Of a stretch of 31,356 nucleotides of DNA, positions 27,750-31,356 are shown in pieces. The translations under genes and the position numbers were made by a program. Within the stretch, counting starts at the first letter, position 1. Every line of letters begins with the position of its first letter. Origin of the DNA: a virus; IMG/VR virus record IMGVR_UViG_3300042319_000304, positions 1-31,356 of that record, one strand, 5' to 3'. The notes beneath the pieces are model-generated. The model worked only from the letters and a program-made list of their open reading frames with translations. It did no database searches and was not told where the DNA came from.

Positions 27750-28937
27750 TTAAGCAAAATAAAATGTTCCCGGTCTGTTGTGTTTCTTGCAATCGTTGGC
27801 GAGTGCAAGGGAGTTGACTGCGTCATCGTGAAGACCTGATGGTGCTGTATATCTAACCCCATTACGGGTGTATTCAAATTCAAAGTTTTCCAATTCCCCA
27901 CCATAGGGATTTTCGGGAAATCTTATGTTATTGCCTTGAATCTCCATCACCAAACTTTCAATGAGTTGTTGTTTGCTTTGGCTTGTGTACTTGAATCCAA
28001 ATATCTTTGGCAATACCTTTTGCAAATCCTCCACGATTGGATCACCCAAACCCGTTGCGTCTATATAGGCTGGTGTTTTTCCAACAACTGAAATGATTTT
28101 GTTCTTGGTTTGTGTCCAATCGGCTTGGAATCTGTCAGTATAACACACACGATTCTCGTTGTCCAATCCCGTTATCACTGTCCAATCCGTATATTTTGCA
28201 AGGTCAATCCCAAATGCTACTGGTGCTTTGTTGCTTATTGGTGCTACGCATCGGTGGATTGCATCAATTCCGAATGGGTTTGTCTTGTCATCCGCTGGTT
28301 CTGCCAAATACAACTCGTTGAAAACGTGAAGTGGGAGATCTCGTTTGGCTTGTTCAACCTCTTCCAGTTTGAGAATGCCTTCCTTGACCGCATCATATGC
28401 CGTAATCTTGAAATACTTATATTCATTCTCACCACTTCTCGCACGTTCACCCAATTTGTAGAACCAATTCTTCTTTCCTTTGACGTTTCCAATCAGTTTA
28501 CACTTGCCTTGTGTCGCAGTTAGGGTTGAACGCATAGCATACCACGATTCCTCACGCATCCTTGATGCCTCATCTATCACCGCAGCGTAGACATCATCCC
28601 CATACAAGTTGTCAGGCTTCTCCCCTGATTTGAATTCTATCCTTGCACCCGTTGGAAGAGTGAGTAATAGTTTGGTTTCGTTACTGATAAAGAAGTTCTT
28701 GTCCGTGACTTGTGACTTCATCCTTCGGAATGCAATCTCCGCTTGTTGGTATACCGGTGCAACCCACCACACGGATTGATTGTCCTTGCATTTTAACGCT
28801 TGTTCAAATAACCATATGATATGACTTGCCGTTTTACCCGTCTTTGTACTCGCAGCAGTAATGGTAAAACGAGCATCACAATCAAGGATGTCTTTTTGGT
28901 AACTCGTGACATATGGTCTTTGATAGGTTATTTGCAT
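27750..28937 (-). CDS. terL: Terminase large subunit
   Basis: The 395-residue protein has both terminase domains. The ATPase has a Walker A variant STKTGKT at 30-36 and Walker B VIDEA at 120-124. The RNase-H-like nuclease has FGIDLAKYTDWTV at about 240, YIDATGLGD at about 290 and the last acidic pair HDDAVNSLALA at 370-380. It cuts concatemers and pumps DNA into the prohead through the portal. It is separated from TerS by two small genes and two glycosyltransferases, and overlaps the second of these by 10 bases. Confidence 0.96.
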   Translation of the reverse strand: MQITYQRPYVTSYQKDILDCDARFTITAASTKTGKTASHIIWLFEQALKCKDNQSVWWVAPVYQQAEIAFRRMKSQVTDKNFFISNETKLLLTLPTGARIEFKSGEKPDNLYGDDVYAAVIDEASRMREESWYAMRSTLTATQGKCKLIGNVKGKKNWFYKLGERARSGENEYKYFKITAYDAVKEGILKLEEVEQAKRDLPLHVFNELYLAEPADDKTNPFGIDAIHRCVAPISNKAPVAFGIDLAKYTDWTVITGLDNENRVCYTDRFQADWTQTKNKIISVVGKTPAYIDATGLGDPIVEDLQKVLPKIFGFKYTSQSKQQLIESLVMEIQGNNIRFPENPYGGELENFEFEYTRNGVRYTAPSGLHDDAVNSLALANDCKKHNRPGTFYFA

Positions 28938-29914
28938 AAACTTTGATAAACACTCAATCGTGTCAGGTTGTGCAATTCAAGGTTGTGGTATGTCTCACAA
29001 TAGATTTTGTTTGAACGCCCCATTGATTGTCTCACCGAATGACCAGCATCAATCAACTTTTGGATGGATGCCTTCCAATTGTTTTGGGTTGCGAAGATTA
29101 CACCATCATTTCCCGTATGGTATAAGTATGGGTAGACCGCTGAACAGATAATGGGGATAGAATAGGCAGCGGCTTCCACAATCTTCAACTCCGATTTGCA
29201 GTTGTTGAAGTGGTTGTCCTGAAGGGGTGCAAGTACGAAATCAAAGTGCTTGTAGACCTCACCGTATTCAAATACCGAAGTGCCTTGAACGATGTTGGCT
29301 TTTGGAATCAGTTTCACGATGTTGTTCCAATGATCACTCGGAGTGTAACCGCAAATGTAGAAATCCACATCCATTGAATTGATGTCATCGGCAATGAGCT
29401 TCAAATCCTCCTCGTGTGTGATTCCACCAACCCATCCAATTTTCACTCTCTCGTTCTTTTCCTTTGGTTGCTTCCATTGGTTGTGAGATGTATCCAGGCA
29501 GTTTGGCACAATGTAGACATTCTCATTGATTGTCCTCACTTCATTGGCGAGTTTTTGAGTGGTGCAGAATACGGCATCCGCATAGTTGATGGCATCCTTG
29601 ATGGAGTTCTTGATCCCTTTGCGATATGCCCAGTATGCAGGATTATATTTTGGTAACACCCAATAGTCATCCACATCTATGACATAAGGCTTCCCGGCAT
29701 CTGTGATGCGTTTCAAGACATCGTACTGATTCTTGCCAAGCCATCGTGAGAAGACAATTACATCGTAGGGTGCAAGGTCAACCGTCATCCATTCGGCTTG
29801 TGATTGGCAGACATCAACCACCGCTTCTCCGTTTATTTGCATTCTCAAATGTGGTGCGTAGATGCGATGGTAAACCACACCATTGATTCCGTCTGTTAGT
29901 ATTAAGAGTTTCAT
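28928..29914 (-). CDS. GT4-family glycosyltransferase (328 aa)
   Basis: The N-terminal Rossmann-like part includes MKLLILTDGINGVVYHRIYA and VIDVDDYWV. The linker is VPNCLDTSHNQW. The donor-binding domain has KIGWVGGITHEEDLKLIADD and the GT-B motif K-S-E-L-K-I-V-E-A-A-A-Y with the conserved E-x7-E spacing. It transfers an activated sugar to an unknown acceptor. It sits inside the terminase module between TerS and TerL, next to a GT9-like gene, and overlaps TerL by 10 bases. Possible targets are virion proteins, phage DNA or host surface glycan; nothing here decides which. Confidence 0.85.
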   Translation of the reverse strand: MKLLILTDGINGVVYHRIYAPHLRMQINGEAVVDVCQSQAEWMTVDLAPYDVIVFSRWLGKNQYDVLKRITDAGKPYVIDVDDYWVLPKYNPAYWAYRKGIKNSIKDAINYADAVFCTTQKLANEVRTINENVYIVPNCLDTSHNQWKQPKEKNERVKIGWVGGITHEEDLKLIADDINSMDVDFYICGYTPSDHWNNIVKLIPKANIVQGTSVFEYGEVYKHFDFVLAPLQDNHFNNCKSELKIVEAAAYSIPIICSAVYPYLYHTGNDGVIFATQNNWKASIQKLIDAGHSVRQSMGRSNKIYCETYHNLELHNLTRLSVYQSLCK

Positions 29915-30654
29915 AGGGTATTAAGTAAGTAATTAAAGCCTTGATTCGTTACATAGTCAAAGCCATTGTTGACAGGAATAACATTTGGTGAGTGAACGCA
30001 TACCTCAAGCAATCGTTTTACCTTCATCTGTTCTGCGATTGCGTAGGTGCTTGACTGATTCCCAATGAACGCCTTGCAACTGCCGACAATGGTTGCCAAC
30101 ATCAATGCATCCTGACATTTCAATAGCTCACAATCCAACTGCCATCTCTCGGTGAATGCGATGTATTCCGATTCGTAGCCAAAGAAAACACACTTGTGTT
30201 CCTTTAGTGGGAAATAGTTGATGTCGTGGTTGCGATAACGAGCAGAGAAGTTTAAAAGAATCTTGTCCGCAAAGTATGGGATAGGTTCATTCGCTTCAAT
30301 GCAAGGTTCGTGAAGGTCGGTGATCAATTCAGGATACACAAGAAAGTGATTCCGTCTCAAATCACCAGCAGCAAGATTTAATCCGTGACGCCTGAACTTA
30401 TCAAAGTCATACCACATATCACTATGGGTATGCATATGAACGCCTTTGATGTACGACTGATGCTCAAGCAATGGTTTGATATATTCGTATGAGTTTAGGT
30501 TCATACAGTACCCACCGCTTGGATGACCGGAAACAGTATTCTGCTCACGGAATCCGATGTGGAAATCTACCGCACCGTGTAACTCTGCAACTCGCTTGGT
30601 TGCGGTGAGTGAATAGATTAAATCACCAAGATGTCCCGACTGAATAACCCTCAT
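29911..30654 (-). CDS. GT9-like glycosyltransferase (247 aa)
   Basis: The N-terminus MRVIQSGHLGDLIYSLTATK matches the GT9 (heptosyltransferase) opening, with the GD motif that orders the acceptor loop. Near the end, FIGNQSSTYAIAEQMKVKRL matches the donor-binding segment (x-x-G-N-x-S-x-x-x-x-A-x). It is shorter than typical heptosyltransferases (about 320-350 aa), so parts of both domains are reduced. It overlaps the GT4 gene by four bases. The pair may build a short sugar chain together. Confidence 0.78.
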   Translation of the reverse strand: MRVIQSGHLGDLIYSLTATKRVAELHGAVDFHIGFREQNTVSGHPSGGYCMNLNSYEYIKPLLEHQSYIKGVHMHTHSDMWYDFDKFRRHGLNLAAGDLRRNHFLVYPELITDLHEPCIEANEPIPYFADKILLNFSARYRNHDINYFPLKEHKCVFFGYESEYIAFTERWQLDCELLKCQDALMLATIVGSCKAFIGNQSSTYAIAEQMKVKRLLEVCVHSPNVIPVNNGFDYVTNQGFNYLLNTL

Positions 30655-30830
30655 AGTTTTTGCAGTATTTGTTTGACCTCTAAATAAAACATCAACTCAT
30701 TGCGATTCTGCCACGAGTTATGAGACAACGCCTCAATGATTTGGTCAACTGCAACCAATGAGCAATCCTTCACCGTCAAAGAGTTGTTGAACGATTCTTT
30801 GATTTCTTGTGCTTTGTCTTGTGATGTCAT
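30651..30830 (-). CDS. Hypothetical 59-aa protein, member of three-paralogue small family
   Basis: The ATG at 30830 overlaps the previous stop as ATGA and begins MTSQDKAQEIKESFNNSLTV. The central block CSLVAVDQIIEAL and C-terminal FYLEVKQILQKL align with the proteins at 1461-1652 and 1192-1464. The gene ends in CTATGA, overlapping the next start, exactly as in the other two paralogues. A longer open frame upstream overlaps the DUF551 gene and is rejected. Function unknown. Confidence 0.72.
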   Translation of the reverse strand: MTSQDKAQEIKESFNNSLTVKDCSLVAVDQIIEALSHNSWQNRNELMFYLEVKQILQKL

Positions 30831-31012
30831 TCGTTTGGGGTTACTGGGATAGGCATCCAATATGCCACATCTATAATTGCATTGCTGTACTCCTCCACCC
30901 AAAGGTCATCAAAGTACCTTGCCAAAGTTATTCTCCCATCCGTTGTTGCTACCAACTGGATGTCTTCATCTTGTGGTGGGAGTTTGTCCTCACCTCTCCA
31001 ACTTGCTTTCAT
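30827..31012 (-). CDS. DUF551 family protein (61 aa)
   Basis: The 61-residue protein matches the DUF551 pattern: KLPPQDEDIQLVATTDGRIT, then LARYFDDLWVEE, then the terminal VAYWMPIP, compare HWMPLP at the end of DUF551 proteins. These short beta-rich proteins occur widely in phages. Their role is unknown. It lies directly after TerS, overlapping its end by 23 bases, and its stop overlaps the next ATG. Confidence 0.82.
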   Translation of the reverse strand: MKASWRGEDKLPPQDEDIQLVATTDGRITLARYFDDLWVEEYSNAIIDVAYWMPIPVTPNE

Positions 31013-31356
31013 CTAAATTCAAAGTTATTGTGAAATTCTTACTTTCTATTGTTTGGTCAATTGTCTCTTTTGGTTTGCCTTGTGATCGTGTCAACAACAT
31101 CTCCAAGTTGAACAGGGAGTTCTTGTCGTGACCTTTCAGCAATGCACCGGCAATCGTGCGTTCCATAATCGTGTACTCATCCCCACGATCTATCTTCTCC
31201 AGTTCCTTACGCCCAAGCGACAACATAGACAACATCGTATCTTCCACTTGGGATTTGGTGTATCCAATCTCCTTCATTTGTGTGATGAGTTTCTTTGGTC
31301 TACCTTCCATATACCTTCTCTCATCTTCACCCTTGTTGAAGTTCTTTAGGTTTTCT
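30990..31356 (-). CDS. terS: Terminase small subunit, C-terminal part (5' end at window start)
   Basis: This is the 3' part of the TerS gene, which runs off the end of the window and continues at 150-1 once the repeat is collapsed. Residues include RRYMEGRPKKLITQMKEIGY (helix-turn-helix-like) and LLKGHDKNSLFNLEMLLTRS, a helical oligomerisation part, and the C-terminus ends NLDESKLER. The full 129-residue size is in the range of small phage TerS proteins. The DUF551 start lies inside its final 23 bases. Confidence 0.72.
   Translation of the reverse strand, partial: ENLKNFNKGEDERRYMEGRPKKLITQMKEIGYTKSQVEDTMLSMLSLGRKELEKIDRGDEYTIMERTIAGALLKGHDKNSLFNLEMLLTRSQGKPKETIDQTIESKNFTITLNLDESKLER
31230..31356. 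repeat. Right copy of 127-bp exact terminal direct repeat
   Basis: Identical to bases 1-127. See the left copy: joining the two leaves the small terminase gene intact and defines a unique length of 31,229 bp. Confidence 0.95.

Overview
The window is a terminally redundant assembly of a small tailed-phage genome. Bases 1-127 are repeated exactly at 31230-31356, so the molecule closes to a 31,229-bp circle (or circularly permuted map). One gene, the small terminase subunit, spans the junction. All supported genes, about 58 including several under 60 codons, lie on the minus strand and are packed head to tail. ATGA or GTGA stop/start overlaps are common. No gap exceeds about 115 bp, and I saw no tRNA, integrase, CRISPR array or insertion sequence.

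The host is probably a member of the Bacteroidetes. Three intergenic promoter candidates have the TTG-N20-TAnnTTTG form typical of that phylum, most starts lack a strong Shine-Dalgarno, and many proteins resemble families I associate with Bacteroidetes phages. Two glycosyltransferases, a two-membrane-type lysis region and a tape measure with dedicated tail chaperones suggest a siphovirus-like particle. This is inference; no virion proteome is available.

Layout in transcription order (right to left). (1) Packaging: HNH protein (152-784), TerS (150 across the junction to 30990), two small proteins, a GT9-like and a GT4-like glycosyltransferase, TerL (27750-28937). (2) Tail, then head: a chaperone pair joined by a probable -1 frameshift on T9, two large tail-tip proteins, tape measure, XkdF-like protease, scaffold-like protein, major capsid protein, tail-tube-like protein, then a strong terminator at 18574-18600. 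(3) From a promoter overlapping that terminator: tail-fibre genes including a polyglycine adhesin, holin-, spanin- and endolysin-like genes, then the portal and connector proteins, ending at 9881. (4) Early region from a promoter at about 9833: HTH regulator, ERF annealing protein and YqaJ-type exonuclease, many small unknowns, replisome organiser, DnaB-type helicase, HNH homing endonuclease, zinc-ribbon protein, DnaA-domain-IV protein, sigma-like protein and a tail of tiny genes back to the HNH/terminase module.

How the parts would work together: the ERF/exonuclease pair recombines ends or concatemers. The organiser loads the DnaB helicase, possibly with the DnaA-like protein acting at the origin. 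The sigma-like protein is a candidate switch to late transcription. HNH, TerS and TerL package DNA into a protease-matured HK97-type head. Without an integrase the phage appears lytic, or keeps itself in some way I cannot see. The features most worth a second look are the glycosyltransferases inside the terminase module, the frameshift site, the G.U-rich leader hairpin at 6110-6161, a three-member family of tiny paralogues and the displaced portal module.
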